11,493 bases of DNA. Source: an uncultured Bacillota bacterium (GTDB lineage: Bacteria; Bacillota_I; Bacilli_A; RF39; UBA660). The stretch is from contig CAMWQX010000016.1 in NCBI GenBank assembly GCA_947176475.1, positions 1 to 11,493 on the forward strand, in the 5' to 3' direction. A model generated the notes under the pieces. The model saw only the letters and a program-made list of their open reading frames with translations. It was not told where the DNA came from and ran no database searches. The translations under genes were made by a program, and so were the position numbers. Below, one piece after another: positions 1-7,550 of this stretch (the first letter of the stretch is position 1; every line of letters starts with the position of its first letter).

Positions 1-505
1 AATTAGGATAATCACATACAGGATTAAGTTGTTTTTTTATAGCATCTTCTTTTAATTTTCTTATTTGATTAATCATATCTTCCCGATATTCTTCGGGATT
101 ACAGCTAAGCAAATCATATAGAAGGCATCTATAATCCGTTTCATCTATATGATATTCATCATCAAGCATCAAATCATGAATGAATGCTTGCAATTCTTCT
201 AAACTAATAAAACCATTTATATATTCCATTCTTTTATGAGTTAGCAAGAGTCCTAGTTCATTTCTTCTTATATCTTCGGTATTTAAAACAAGTTCTTTTA
301 GAATATGAAGAGCTTCCTTTGTGTCCTCTTCATTTAAAGAAAGTCCAAAAAATTTATTAAGTAATTCGCGCTTTTCTTCGGCAAGCTCATTGCTTTCTTG
401 GTTATATGATTTGATGCCTTGTAAGCATTTTTCGCGTTGAGTATCTTTATCTAGCGAGTCTAAAACTCGATAGATAGTACAATTATCAAGTATTCCCTTT
501 GCCAT
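1..505 (-). CDS. Unknown helical protein, C-terminus beyond window edge
   Basis: An open frame of 168 codons runs from the ATG at 503-505 to the left edge without a stop, so the 3' end is missing. The start is supported by AGGTGA a few bases upstream and by a TATAAT box behind it. The visible protein begins MAKGILDNCTIYRVLDSLDK and is highly charged and mostly helical in composition (many E, K, L), with no signal peptide or membrane segment. It has Cys at scattered positions but no CxxC pair. I do not recognise the family. It lies downstream of another unknown gene on the same strand, but a terminator and a separate promoter lie between them, so the two are probably separate units. The gene call is secure; the function is unknown. 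Confidence 0.75.
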   Translation of the reverse strand, partial: MAKGILDNCTIYRVLDSLDKDTQREKCLQGIKSYNQESNELAEEKRELLNKFFGLSLNEEDTKEALHILKELVLNTEDIRRNELGLLLTHKRMEYINGFISLEELQAFIHDLMLDDEYHIDETDYRCLLYDLLSCNPEEYREDMINQIRKLKEDAIKKQLNPVCDYPN

Positions 506-522
506 GTTATCACCTAACCGGT

Positions 523-528
523 ATTATA
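523..528 (-). promoter_or_regulatory. -10 box for the left-edge gene
   Basis: On the minus strand there is a perfect TATAAT at 523-528, about 18 bases before the start codon at 505 and just after a terminator. The -35 position (546-551) reads TTCTTT and is poor, so only the -10 is convincing. Confidence 0.5.
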
Positions 529-541
529 ACTTAAAAAGATT

Positions 542-568
542 AAAAAAAGAAGAGTTTAATCTTCTTTT
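542..568 (-). terminator. Intrinsic terminator after the 568-1659 gene
   Basis: Perfect 9-bp arms AAAAGAAGA (545-553) and TCTTCTTTT (560-568) enclose a 6-nt loop. On the minus strand the hairpin is followed by more U residues. The stop codon of the gene (568-570) abuts the stem. Confidence 0.8.
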
Positions 569-1659
569 CATTGGATAGAAAGTAGTCTTTTAGCTTTTTC
601 TGCAATTAATTTAGCTTTAGGTGTTTGTTTAAAATCTCTAAGGCATGGACGGGCATCAGTAATTCTTTGAACATCCCCGGGATTGACATATTCCCCTTGG
701 AAATATTCAAGACCATAAATTAAATGACCATAATAGTTATTAATATAAGCCATCACTGGTTGACTACTGACAAATGTTTTCCATGTATTATAAGCATCTT
801 TTCCCTCTTTACTTTGTAGTACTTCAACACTATAATCTAAACATCTTCTATCAATATCAAAGTTGCTTGTTGAACCTATATCCCTTTCATTTTTATAATA
901 GCATTTGGGAAATATGTTACTACTAGAATATCTTTGTTTACTGCGAGTTAGAGTATAAGCCCTTTCAAAAATCGTAGCGCCAGCATAGTCAATGATTATT
1001 TTCCTTCCCATTCTTTCATTATCTTGGATATATTCTAAACGTACTTTCGGAATATAATCGAAATCATCCTTATAAAGTTTTCCATTTTTAGGAAGTAAAT
1101 GAGCACCAAAATCAATTTCTTTATAAGTTATCTTGCTCCTACGTAGAGTTGGATCACTTATTCCATAGATATCTAAAATGGCTTTAACGACAAGCATTTC
1201 ATTATTACTTGTGGCAATTTCTAAGTAATGACCATCCGATGCAAAGCAATAGAGTAAACCATCGTGATATTCAAAATAATCAAATCTTGGAAGATTATCA
1301 TTCATAAATATATCGCCTGTTCCTCTATCTCCTTGTCTAAGACGGTAAATGCGCATATTATTGCCCTCTTTTACGACTATGTGCATTAAAAGACATACAT
1401 CATAGTGACCAGATATTTCTTTATAAAATATTCCAACATTTTTACCAAGTGTATCATAGCGAAAACAATTATCTTCACCAATATGTTTCATTTTTACTTT
1501 ATGATTACCTTGAGTTGTTATCGTAGCTTCTGATGAATCATAATCAAAATCTATATTTTCCCCACTTAATTCAATTAATTCATTGAGTTTGGCCAAAGCT
1601 TCTTCACGATTTAAAATCCTCTTTTGTGCCATATTTTTATCTACTGCTAAAAAATCCAT
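568..1659 (-). CDS. Unknown cytosolic protein, 363 aa
   Basis: The frame is complete: ATG at 1659 with AGGGG six bases upstream, and TGA at 568-570. The protein starts MDFLAVDKNMAQKR and has no signal peptide or membrane helix. It is rich in aromatic and charged residues, alternates short beta-like stretches (for example VCLLMHIVV near residue 90), and ends in a basic helical tail (AKLIAEKAKRLL). No catalytic signature is recognisable. It stands alone, with its own near-consensus promoter and its own terminator, between two other short units. The strong promoter suggests steady expression. It could be a lineage-specific housekeeping protein; I would not assign a function. Confidence 0.8.
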   Translation of the reverse strand: MDFLAVDKNMAQKRILNREEALAKLNELIELSGENIDFDYDSSEATITTQGNHKVKMKHIGEDNCFRYDTLGKNVGIFYKEISGHYDVCLLMHIVVKEGNNMRIYRLRQGDRGTGDIFMNDNLPRFDYFEYHDGLLYCFASDGHYLEIATSNNEMLVVKAILDIYGISDPTLRRSKITYKEIDFGAHLLPKNGKLYKDDFDYIPKVRLEYIQDNERMGRKIIIDYAGATIFERAYTLTRSKQRYSSSNIFPKCYYKNERDIGSTSNFDIDRRCLDYSVEVLQSKEGKDAYNTWKTFVSSQPVMAYINNYYGHLIYGLEYFQGEYVNPGDVQRITDARPCLRDFKQTPKAKLIAEKAKRLLSIQ

Positions 1660-1684
1660 AAATAACCCCTTTTTCTAGGATTGT

Positions 1685-1713
1685 ATACTAACACAGGTCT
1701 TTTTTATTGTCAA
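1685..1713 (-). promoter_or_regulatory. Strong sigma-70-type promoter for the 568-1659 gene
   Basis: On the minus strand a perfect TTGACA (1708-1713) is followed after exactly 17 bases by TAGTAT (1685-1690). Transcription would begin about 18 bases before the start codon, leaving a short leader with AGGGG. This is among the best promoters in the window. Confidence 0.85.
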
Positions 1714-1725
1714 ATTAAAAGAAAA

Positions 1726-1747
1726 AAAGAAGATATTAATCTTCTTT
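1726..1747 (-). terminator. Terminator of the tgt unit, stop codon in the loop
   Basis: Perfect 9-bp arms AAAGAAGAT (1726-1734) and ATCTTCTTT (1739-1747) enclose the loop ATTA. On the minus strand the stem runs into a U-rich tail. The TAA stop of the upstream small gene (1736-1738) lies within the loop. Confidence 0.85.
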
Positions 1748-2056
1748 AGGCCAGTCGATGATGATTTTATCATCTATATATCTTATTTTAATATTAGAAT
1801 CTATTACTTCTTTAGTTACAGGATGATATAATGTATCAATATAACCATTTTCATATAGCATATTGATAGTTACTTCGTCAGCACAACGGTTTTCCAAAAA
1901 ACATCTTTTAGCATAATACTCGACTTTACTTTTCATAGCATAAATGAGTTTTTCTTCATGCTTTTCCTTGATACGAAGAGAAGTCGTTGCTGCAACTAGA
2001 CCGATTAAAAGGAAAATGGTAATAAAGATAATAGTAAAATTACTTATTCTTTTCAT
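1736..2056 (-). CDS. Small single-pass membrane protein, pilin-like
   Basis: This protein of 106 aa has a short basic N-terminus (MKRISN), one hydrophobic helix at about residues 7-24, then a long charged helix and a soluble tail with two Cys (in RCFLENRC) and a segment LYENGYIDTLYHPVTKEVID. That order (N-terminal helix, amphipathic continuation, small domain with a 'gly-tyr-ile ... P.T.' segment) recalls type IV pseudopilins. The prepilin peptidase motif (G followed by F/Y-T-L-x-E) is absent, so a simple anchored extracytoplasmic protein is as likely. The start ATG overlaps the end of tgt by 17 bases in another frame, with GAGGG six bases upstream, so translation is probably coupled. It occupies the place where many Firmicutes carry yajC after tgt, but it is not recognisably YajC. 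Confidence 0.75.
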   Translation of the reverse strand: MKRISNFTIIFITIFLLIGLVAATTSLRIKEKHEEKLIYAMKSKVEYYAKRCFLENRCADEVTINMLYENGYIDTLYHPVTKEVIDSNIKIRYIDDKIIIDWPKED

Positions 2057-3161
2057 AATAATCCCTCATAAATTGATCACGGTATTCAAGTAAAGCGTCA
2101 TTTTTTATAGCTTCACGTATTTCTTCGGTTAAGCGAATAAGGAAGCGAATATTGTGAATGGATAATAATCTTGCGCCAAATGTCTCTTCAGCATTAATAA
2201 GATGTTTGATATAACTTTTCGTATAATGCTTACAAGCATAGCAATCACAGTCTTCTTCAATGGGAGTAAAATCCTCTTTATATTTGGCATTTTTAATATT
2301 GATTTTGCCATATTTGGTAAAAGCATGACCATGACGAGCTAACCTAGTTGGTAAAACACAATCAAAAATATCAATACCACGAATAACTCCTTCAATAATA
2401 TCTTCTGGTTCTCCTACTCCCATAAGATAACGCGTCTTATCATCAGGTATATATGGAGTTGAATACTCAATGGCTTTATACATATCTTCTTTTGATTCAT
2501 GGTCATTAGCAACACCGCCGATACTATATCCATCAAAATCCATCTTAACAGTCTCTTTAGCAGAGTAAGCACGAAGATCTTCAAAATATCCACCTTGAAT
2601 TATGCCAAATAATGATTGATTAGGATTATTGTGAACGTCTTTTCCCCTTTTAGCCCATCTTAAGGTTCTTTCAATGCTATTTTTCATGTATTCATAATCA
2701 GCACTGGCTGGTGGGCATTCATCAAAACTCATAGCAATATCACTATCAAGTTTATTTTGAATTTCAATACTCTTCTCGGGTGTTAATAATAACTTATCAC
2801 CATTAAGATGATTTTTAAAATGAACTCCTTCTTCCGTAATATCTTTAGGTTTAGCTAAGGAGAATACTTGGAATCCACCAGAATCGGTTAATATGGGACC
2901 ATTCCAATTCATATATTTATGTAATCCTCCAGCATGATCAATAACGTCTTCCCCTGGGCGCAACCATAAATGATATGTATTAGAAAGAATTATTCCGGCG
3001 TTCATATCTTTTAACTCTTCAGGAGATAAGGTCTTAACTGTAGCTTGGGTTCCAACAGGCATAAACATCGGTGTATCATAGGTTCCATAATTAGTTTCTA
3101 ATTTGCCTAACCTGGCATTAGTATGAGCCTCTTTTTTTATTAAATTATATTTTACTTTCAT
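2040..3161 (-). CDS. tgt: Queuine tRNA-ribosyltransferase
   Basis: Tgt exchanges guanine-34 of tRNAs with GUN anticodons for the queuosine precursor preQ1 (bacterial form). The protein has 373 aa, a normal length for the family. The signature DSGGFQVFSL is at 93-102 with the active-site Asp93. FDCVLPTRLARHG follows at 266-278 with Asp267 in the nucleophile position. The zinc site is CxCxxC (Cys305, 307, 310), with His336 at the expected distance. The start ATG has AGAGG about 9 bases upstream. It shares a transcript with the small membrane protein that overlaps its 3' end. queA, the next enzyme of the pathway, lies further right, separated by an inverted gene, so the usual queA-tgt operon is broken. 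All key residues are present, so it is expected to be active. Confidence 0.97.
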   Translation of the reverse strand: MKVKYNLIKKEAHTNARLGKLETNYGTYDTPMFMPVGTQATVKTLSPEELKDMNAGIILSNTYHLWLRPGEDVIDHAGGLHKYMNWNGPILTDSGGFQVFSLAKPKDITEEGVHFKNHLNGDKLLLTPEKSIEIQNKLDSDIAMSFDECPPASADYEYMKNSIERTLRWAKRGKDVHNNPNQSLFGIIQGGYFEDLRAYSAKETVKMDFDGYSIGGVANDHESKEDMYKAIEYSTPYIPDDKTRYLMGVGEPEDIIEGVIRGIDIFDCVLPTRLARHGHAFTKYGKINIKNAKYKEDFTPIEEDCDCYACKHYTKSYIKHLINAEETFGARLLSIHNIRFLIRLTEEIREAIKNDALLEYRDQFMRDYYEKNK

Positions 3162-3180
3162 ATAATCAACCTCTAGTAAA

Positions 3181-3189
3181 ATTATATCA
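3181..3189 (-). promoter_or_regulatory. Extended -10 promoter for tgt
   Basis: The minus strand reads TGATATAAT, a perfect TGn extension plus TATAAT, about 20 bases before the tgt start. The -35 position 17 bases further up reads only TTTAAA, so the extended -10 would carry recognition. The same TATGATATAATTT core precedes ruvA. Confidence 0.7.
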
Positions 3190-3262
3190 TAGGAATATAT
3201 ATTTTTAAATTATAATAGATGTTTTTTGAAGTTGTTCTGTATAGTAAATTTGCCAAATCAAC

Positions 3263-3291
3263 TTGATTTTAATTAACTTTATTAGTATAAT
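3263..3291 (+). promoter_or_regulatory. Promoter for the plus-strand orphan gene
   Basis: TTGATT (3263-3268), a 17-base spacer and perfect TATAAT (3286-3291). Transcription would begin near 3298, downstream of the first in-frame ATG at 3292. This excludes that ATG and points to the start at 3319. Confidence 0.85.
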
Positions 3292-3318
3292 ATGACAAGT
3301 TTAAAGGGGCTGATTGTG

Positions 3319-4242
3319 ATGATACTATCTAGTGAGATAGATATAGCGAGGAAAAGACTTTATGCCAATGGAATAAAATTTGAAGAATTCAAAAATATTG
3401 ACGATAAAGAACTAAAGAGAATAAAGGAATCGGTAAAGACTGCTAATGATAGTCTCTTTTCAGTTATACCAGAGCATCAACATTTAAGTGATGTAATGAC
3501 CAAATATTTAAATGTTATGCGCTATTTAGGTTCAACGAATACTAATAATGATTTACCGACATTTGATGCAAAGATAGTTTTCTTAATTGAAGCAGTTGAT
3601 CCCGAGTTAAAGATGTATAAGACTTATCTTGAACAATCCGTTATTTTAAAATCACAAATATCTGCCGAAGAAAAACTAGCAAAGAAAATGGCATTAATGC
3701 AAAAATTTAATAATCAAAAAGGAACTATTGAAAGCAATATTCGCCTTAAAGTTGGATTTTATGATAATAAGTTACTAGCTTATGAAATCGCCTATTTTAA
3801 AGCTATTAGATGTCGTGAGGAATTGATGCCCGTTGTTAATCATGCCCATTTTCATAAAATTGAAGCAATATTTGGTGAGGCGAATGGTTTTCAAAATATT
3901 TCCACAAAGGATAATGATGAACTTATTTTAAAAGCTGAAGATTATATCAGTAAGTATGGGTCTAATATCAATACATTATCTTTTCATCTATTATATCAAT
4001 CAGAACTTTTAGGTTTAAATTCGGTTGATGAAAGAGTCATATTCTTTATTCTCGTAATGGATAAGAGTTTGAAAATTTTAGATATTTATAATAATGAATC
4101 CGTTTGGGATGAAATAAAAAGAAGAAATTTAGAAGAAATCGGTTATTATAATAAAAATTTAGTATATTTAGAAAAGGCTTATCAAGAAAAATTTGTTCCA
4201 GATTTTAAACCTTGGGGCATGAAAAAAGAGGTTAAAATTTAA
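3319..4242 (+). CDS. Unknown helical protein, 307 aa
   Basis: I place the start at ATG 3319, not at the longer in-frame ATG 3292: the promoter -10 box overlaps 3292, and AAAGGGG (3303-3309) sits 9 bases before 3319. The product is soluble and predicted largely helical, beginning MILSSEIDIARKRL, with charged heptad-like stretches (SAEEKLAKKMALMQKF around residues 114-129) that could form coiled coil. There is no signal peptide, transmembrane helix or recognisable catalytic motif. It is the only long gene on the plus strand. It sits divergent from tgt and convergent with queA, sharing its last 4 bases with the end of queA. This placement looks like an insertion or inversion within an ancestral queA-tgt unit. 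Function unknown. Confidence 0.8.
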   Translation: MILSSEIDIARKRLYANGIKFEEFKNIDDKELKRIKESVKTANDSLFSVIPEHQHLSDVMTKYLNVMRYLGSTNTNNDLPTFDAKIVFLIEAVDPELKMYKTYLEQSVILKSQISAEEKLAKKMALMQKFNNQKGTIESNIRLKVGFYDNKLLAYEIAYFKAIRCREELMPVVNHAHFHKIEAIFGEANGFQNISTKDNDELILKAEDYISKYGSNINTLSFHLLYQSELLGLNSVDERVIFFILVMDKSLKILDIYNNESVWDEIKRRNLEEIGYYNKNLVYLEKAYQEKFVPDFKPWGMKKEVKI

Positions 4243-4250
4243 CCTCTTTT
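4224..4250. terminator. Bidirectional palindromic terminator holding both stop codons
   Basis: Perfect 13-base arms AAAAGAGGTTAAA (4224-4236) and TTTAACCTCTTTT (4238-4250) surround one central base. Both strands end the stem in a run of four U. The TAA of the plus-strand gene (4240-4242) and that of queA (4239-4241) are both inside it, so one element ends both convergent transcripts. Confidence 0.85.
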
Positions 4251-5285
4251 GTTGTGGGTATTGATAAACATTGCATCACCAAAGGAAAAGAAACGATATT
4301 TTTCTTTGATGGCTTCTTTATAGGCTTTCATAATGAATTCTTTACAAGAAAAAGCGGATACTAGCATTAAAAGGGTGGATTTTGGTAAATGAAAGTTAGT
4401 TATTAAACAATCAATGCCTTTAAAAGTGTATCCAGGATAGATGAATATATTCGTGTTTCCACTACACTCTTTAAATATCCCATTATTATTGCTAGCAATG
4501 GTTTCTAATACTCTTGTACTCGTCGTTCCAACAGCTATAATACGTCTATTTTCCTTCTTAGCATTATTTAAAATTTCGGCTGTTTCGGAGTTCATTATGT
4601 AATATTCACTGTGCATATGATGATCCATTATGTCATCTACTTCAACAGGTCTGAATGTTCCTAAACCAACATGTAAGGTAACATAAGTGATGATAACCCC
4701 CATTTTTTCTATTTGATTTAATAATTCTTCAGTAAAGTGAAGTCCTGCGGTGGGAGCTGCAGAGGAACCAAGATTTTTCGCATAGACAGTTTGATAACGA
4801 CTTTGATCTTCTAGACTCTCATGAATATAAGGCGGTAGTGGCATAGTTCCAAGACGCTCTAATATTTCTAGTAATATTCCTTCATAATGCATTTTAACAT
4901 GACATAAGCCTTCGTCTAATTTTTCAACAACTTCAGCTTTAAGGGATCCATCACCAAAAGTTATGATAGTACCAATATGTAAACGTTTAGCTGGTTTGGA
5001 TAAACATTCCCATGTATCGCTGCCTAAATCTTGAAGTAATAATAATTCTATCACAGCCCCCGTTTCTTCTTTTACACCAATTAATCTAGCGGGGATAACT
5101 TTAGTGTCATTCAAGACTAGAACATCGCCTTTTTCTAAATAGTTACAAATATTAGAAAATTGGTCATGATTAATATCACCCGTGTCCTTGTCTAGTACAA
5201 GTAAGCGAGAAGATGAACGATCTTTAAGGGGCGTTTGGGCAATTAACTCCTCTGGTAATTCATAGTCAAAGTCTTTAGTTTTCAT
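4239..5285 (-). CDS. queA: S-adenosylmethionine:tRNA ribosyltransferase-isomerase
   Basis: QueA transfers and rearranges the ribose of AdoMet onto preQ1-34 in tRNA to form epoxyqueuosine, the step after Tgt. The protein has 348 aa, typical for the family. Visible family motifs are SSRLLVLD (25-32), LNDTKVIPARL (58-68), AAPTAGLHF (176-184), HVGLGTF (205-211), GTTSTR (253-258), ITNFHLPKSTL (295-305) and RFFSFGDAM (331-339). The start ATG follows AAGGAG at a 7-base spacing. A strong terminator separates it from the gene upstream on the same strand, so it needs its own promoter or depends on read-through. Its stop codon lies in a palindromic terminator shared with the convergent gene. The protein looks intact. 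Confidence 0.97.
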   Translation of the reverse strand: MKTKDFDYELPEELIAQTPLKDRSSSRLLVLDKDTGDINHDQFSNICNYLEKGDVLVLNDTKVIPARLIGVKEETGAVIELLLLQDLGSDTWECLSKPAKRLHIGTIITFGDGSLKAEVVEKLDEGLCHVKMHYEGILLEILERLGTMPLPPYIHESLEDQSRYQTVYAKNLGSSAAPTAGLHFTEELLNQIEKMGVIITYVTLHVGLGTFRPVEVDDIMDHHMHSEYYIMNSETAEILNNAKKENRRIIAVGTTSTRVLETIASNNNGIFKECSGNTNIFIYPGYTFKGIDCLITNFHLPKSTLLMLVSAFSCKEFIMKAYKEAIKEKYRFFSFGDAMFINTHNKRG

Positions 5286-5306
5286 GGAACCACTCCTTCG
5301 TTTATA

Positions 5307-5312
5307 AGTATA
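5307..5312 (-). promoter_or_regulatory. Possible -10 box for queA
   Basis: TATACT on the minus strand lies about 20 bases before the queA start, just upstream of its AAGGAG. The -35 position 17 bases away falls in the U tract of the preceding terminator (TTTTTT), so support is weak. Some promoter is expected here because the terminator upstream is strong. Confidence 0.35.
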
Positions 5313-5325
5313 CTATTAAATGAGC

Positions 5326-5354
5326 AAAAAAAAAAGATGAATAAATCATCTTTT
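5326..5354 (-). terminator. Terminator closing the ruvA-ruvB operon
   Basis: Arms AAAAGATGA (5332-5340) and TCATCTTTT (5346-5354) pair perfectly around a 5-base loop. On the minus strand the stem leads into an unbroken run of ten U (four of them in the stem). The TAA of the HD-GYP-like gene (5353-5355) overlaps the base of the stem. Confidence 0.88.
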
Positions 5355-6474
5355 AGGCTCCAACACTCATAGATATAGTTGGAGATGCTTTTTCAAGATT
5401 ACCAACTAGTCCGATTACAACTAATTGTTCCTTATATAAATCAACATCATTGCCATTTAAATCTTTAACATATGGTTTAGACATATCATATTCATTATAT
5501 CCCGATACAACTCCAATAGTACCATCGCTTAATTCCACTCTTTCACCTAGTGGATAAACAGGTACAATCATAGATAACATCTTTGTCCAATAAGGATCAG
5601 TTAATCCCGATGCGACCATTTTATCTAATTCTTTATTAACACTGCCAAATGGTTGTTCAGGGTGGTCATTCTTAGCTCGATATAGCAAAGTATCATATAA
5701 TTCACATACTCTCATAATTTTAGACATCTTAACACTCTGATGCGTAGAATCTTGTTTGCTCATATCTATTCCTAAAGGACCATTCTTACCGACTTCTCTT
5801 TCATGATGCAAAAGAATTGATGTCAATTGCGTATTACTCATGCCTGCGCCCTTTAAGATTAGATAACTATAAAATTGGTCATGTTCACGATGATAAACTT
5901 CAAAAATGTCATCAGGTAGATTAGGATAAATATCTTGAAATTTATCTAACATTGAACCATATTTATTCTTTATTTGATCTAGAAGGCTTTTATTTTTAGC
6001 ACGGCGACCAATATTTCTAAATAAAACTACTTCAGCCATATCTTTGATAGAGATTTGCTCATCAGCTGTAACCGTATTGTTATGCTTAGCAGCTAAGGCA
6101 ACAGCCATAGAGGCAACATTTATATCATGTTTTTGAATGTCTATATCCTCATTTAAATATCTTGTCATATCAAAACTGAAGTCCTTTGTTCTCTTCGCAA
6201 TATATTCGTATAATCGAGCAACGCGAGTTATGCTGACAGGATTATATTTTTTGATATTGGATGCGGCAAATTCGCGGAATAAGTCAAAGAAAGTTTCATC
6301 GTATTCGACTATTTCAATTTTATCAATTTTATGACGACTTAAACGTACGATGTCTTCGACAGTAATCGTCTTACCTGCTGGCAATAATGGTGCTGTTCCT
6401 TCCAACGCACCTTCTGGAAGTAAATCATTTTTTACAACCATTCCTGGTATTAAATATTCAGTATCCCATTCCAT
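5353..6474 (-). CDS. Degenerate HD-GYP domain protein
   Basis: I choose ATG 6474 because GGAGG (6481-6486 region) is 7 bases upstream; the in-frame ATG at 6501 has no ribosome site. The product has 373 aa. The N-terminus (about 8-57, with LIPGMVVKNDLL and LLPAGKTIT) is the small domain usual ahead of HD-GYP. The middle (about 112-270) keeps the first His (His116), a later His (His198), the HHE triplet (223-225) and the YD pair (Asp261). The C-terminus has VYPLGERVELSDGTIGVV, typical of HD-GYP ends. However, the HDIGK signature reads RNIGR (153-157): both metal ligands of the HD pair are lost, and GYP itself is altered (GPLG). Known HD-GYP proteins hydrolyse cyclic-di-GMP; this one is probably catalytically dead and may bind ligand or partners. 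It is the last gene of the ruvA-ruvB cluster. Confidence 0.85.
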   Translation of the reverse strand: MEWDTEYLIPGMVVKNDLLPEGALEGTAPLLPAGKTITVEDIVRLSRHKIDKIEIVEYDETFFDLFREFAASNIKKYNPVSITRVARLYEYIAKRTKDFSFDMTRYLNEDIDIQKHDINVASMAVALAAKHNNTVTADEQISIKDMAEVVLFRNIGRRAKNKSLLDQIKNKYGSMLDKFQDIYPNLPDDIFEVYHREHDQFYSYLILKGAGMSNTQLTSILLHHEREVGKNGPLGIDMSKQDSTHQSVKMSKIMRVCELYDTLLYRAKNDHPEQPFGSVNKELDKMVASGLTDPYWTKMLSMIVPVYPLGERVELSDGTIGVVSGYNEYDMSKPYVKDLNGNDVDLYKEQLVVIGLVGNLEKASPTISMSVGA

Positions 6475-6496
6475 AGCATAACCTCCGTATATTATC

Positions 6497-6505
6497 ATCA
6501 TACCA
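6497..6505 (-). promoter_or_regulatory. Possible internal extended -10 promoter
   Basis: TGGTATGAT on the minus strand fits an extended -10 in the 77-base gap between ruvB and the HD-GYP-like gene. No good -35 is seen. It would start RNA just before the GGAGG at 6481-6486 and would exclude the upstream ATG at 6501. Confidence 0.35.
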
Positions 6506-6551
6506 AAAAACCCTGAAAATTGCTACAATTATTACTTTTACTTTACTATTG

Positions 6552-7550
6552 CTAGAAAAGCTGATTTTCACCACAGCCTAAATGTTCATAGGCTTTATCA
6601 GTTGCTACTCTACCTCTTTGGGTACGTTTAATGAATCCCTCTTGCATTAAGTAAGGTTCAACAACATCTTCAAGGGTTGACACTTCTTCGCCTATGGCAG
6701 AGGCAATTGTTTCAACGCCCACCGGTCCCCCATTAAATTTATTTATTAACGTTGTTAAGTATTCTATATCTATTTGATCTAAGCCGTACTTATCAACTTT
6801 TAAACGCGTTAAGGCTTCGTTAGTTATGTCAATATCAATTATGCCATCGCCGATAACAGCAGCAAAATCGCGAACACGCTTAAATAAACGATTGGCAATT
6901 CTTGGAGTTTTACGACTGCGCTTAGCAAGTTCTAAAGCGGCATCATCGGTAATCTCCATATCTAAAACTTTACTAGTTCTTTTAATGATTCCCATTAATT
7001 CTTCTTCAGAATAGTAATTTAGTTTAGATACGATACCAAAACGGTCTCTTAGGGGGCTTGATATATCCCCCGCTCTTGTCGTTGCTCCAACAAGGGTAAA
7101 TGGAGGCAAATCAATTTTAATACTGCGACTTGATCCTTCACTACCAACGACAATATCTAATTCAAAATCTTCCATTGCGGGGTAAAGTATTTCTTCAATA
7201 AACTTAGGCATACGGTGTATTTCATCAATAAATAAGACATCTCCCGGTTCAAGATTTGATAAAACAGCAGCTAAATCACCACTTTTTTCAATAGCAGGAC
7301 CCGAACTCGTACGAAGATTTGTTCCAAGTTCGTTGGCAATGATATGCGCTAGTGTAGTCTTACCTAATCCCGGAGGACCATAAAGTAAGACATGATCTAG
7401 AGGCTCATTTCGCATCTTTGCGGCTTCGATAAAGACACGGATATTTTCTTTAACTTCATTTTGACCAACGTATTCATTTAACGATTGCGGTCTTATCGAT
7501 TCATCAACAATGTCTTCATCTTTTATTTCATTCGTTATTATTCTATCCAT
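6552..7550 (-). CDS. ruvB: Holliday junction branch migration ATPase RuvB
   Basis: RuvB is the hexameric AAA+ motor that pumps DNA through RuvA-bound Holliday junctions during recombinational repair. The protein has 332 aa, a normal length. Walker A GPPGLGKTT is at 58-66, Walker B LFIDEIHR at 106-113, sensor GATTRAG at 155-161, and the arginine finger Arg170 in SPLRDRFG. The winged-helix C-terminus includes GGPVGVETIASAIGEE. The start ATG follows AAGGAG by 7 bases and overlaps the end of the HAD gene by 8 bases, so translation is coupled. In most Firmicutes ruvB directly follows ruvA; here a HAD gene separates them. All catalytic elements are intact. Confidence 0.98.
   Translation of the reverse strand: MDRIITNEIKDEDIVDESIRPQSLNEYVGQNEVKENIRVFIEAAKMRNEPLDHVLLYGPPGLGKTTLAHIIANELGTNLRTSSGPAIEKSGDLAAVLSNLEPGDVLFIDEIHRMPKFIEEILYPAMEDFELDIVVGSEGSSRSIKIDLPPFTLVGATTRAGDISSPLRDRFGIVSKLNYYSEEELMGIIKRTSKVLDMEITDDAALELAKRSRKTPRIANRLFKRVRDFAAVIGDGIIDIDITNEALTRLKVDKYGLDQIDIEYLTTLINKFNGGPVGVETIASAIGEEVSTLEDVVEPYLMQEGFIKRTQRGRVATDKAYEHLGCGENQLF

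Noticed and set aside
3292..3318. Longer N-terminus for the plus-strand orphan starting at ATG 3292
   Set aside because: The promoter -10 box occupies 3286-3291, so this ATG lies before the expected transcript start; ATG 3319 has AAAGGGG in position.
6475..6501. Nine extra residues on the HD-GYP-like protein from ATG 6501
   Set aside because: These bases hold the GGAGG ribosome site for ATG 6474 and overlap a possible -10 box; ATG 6501 has no ribosome site of its own.
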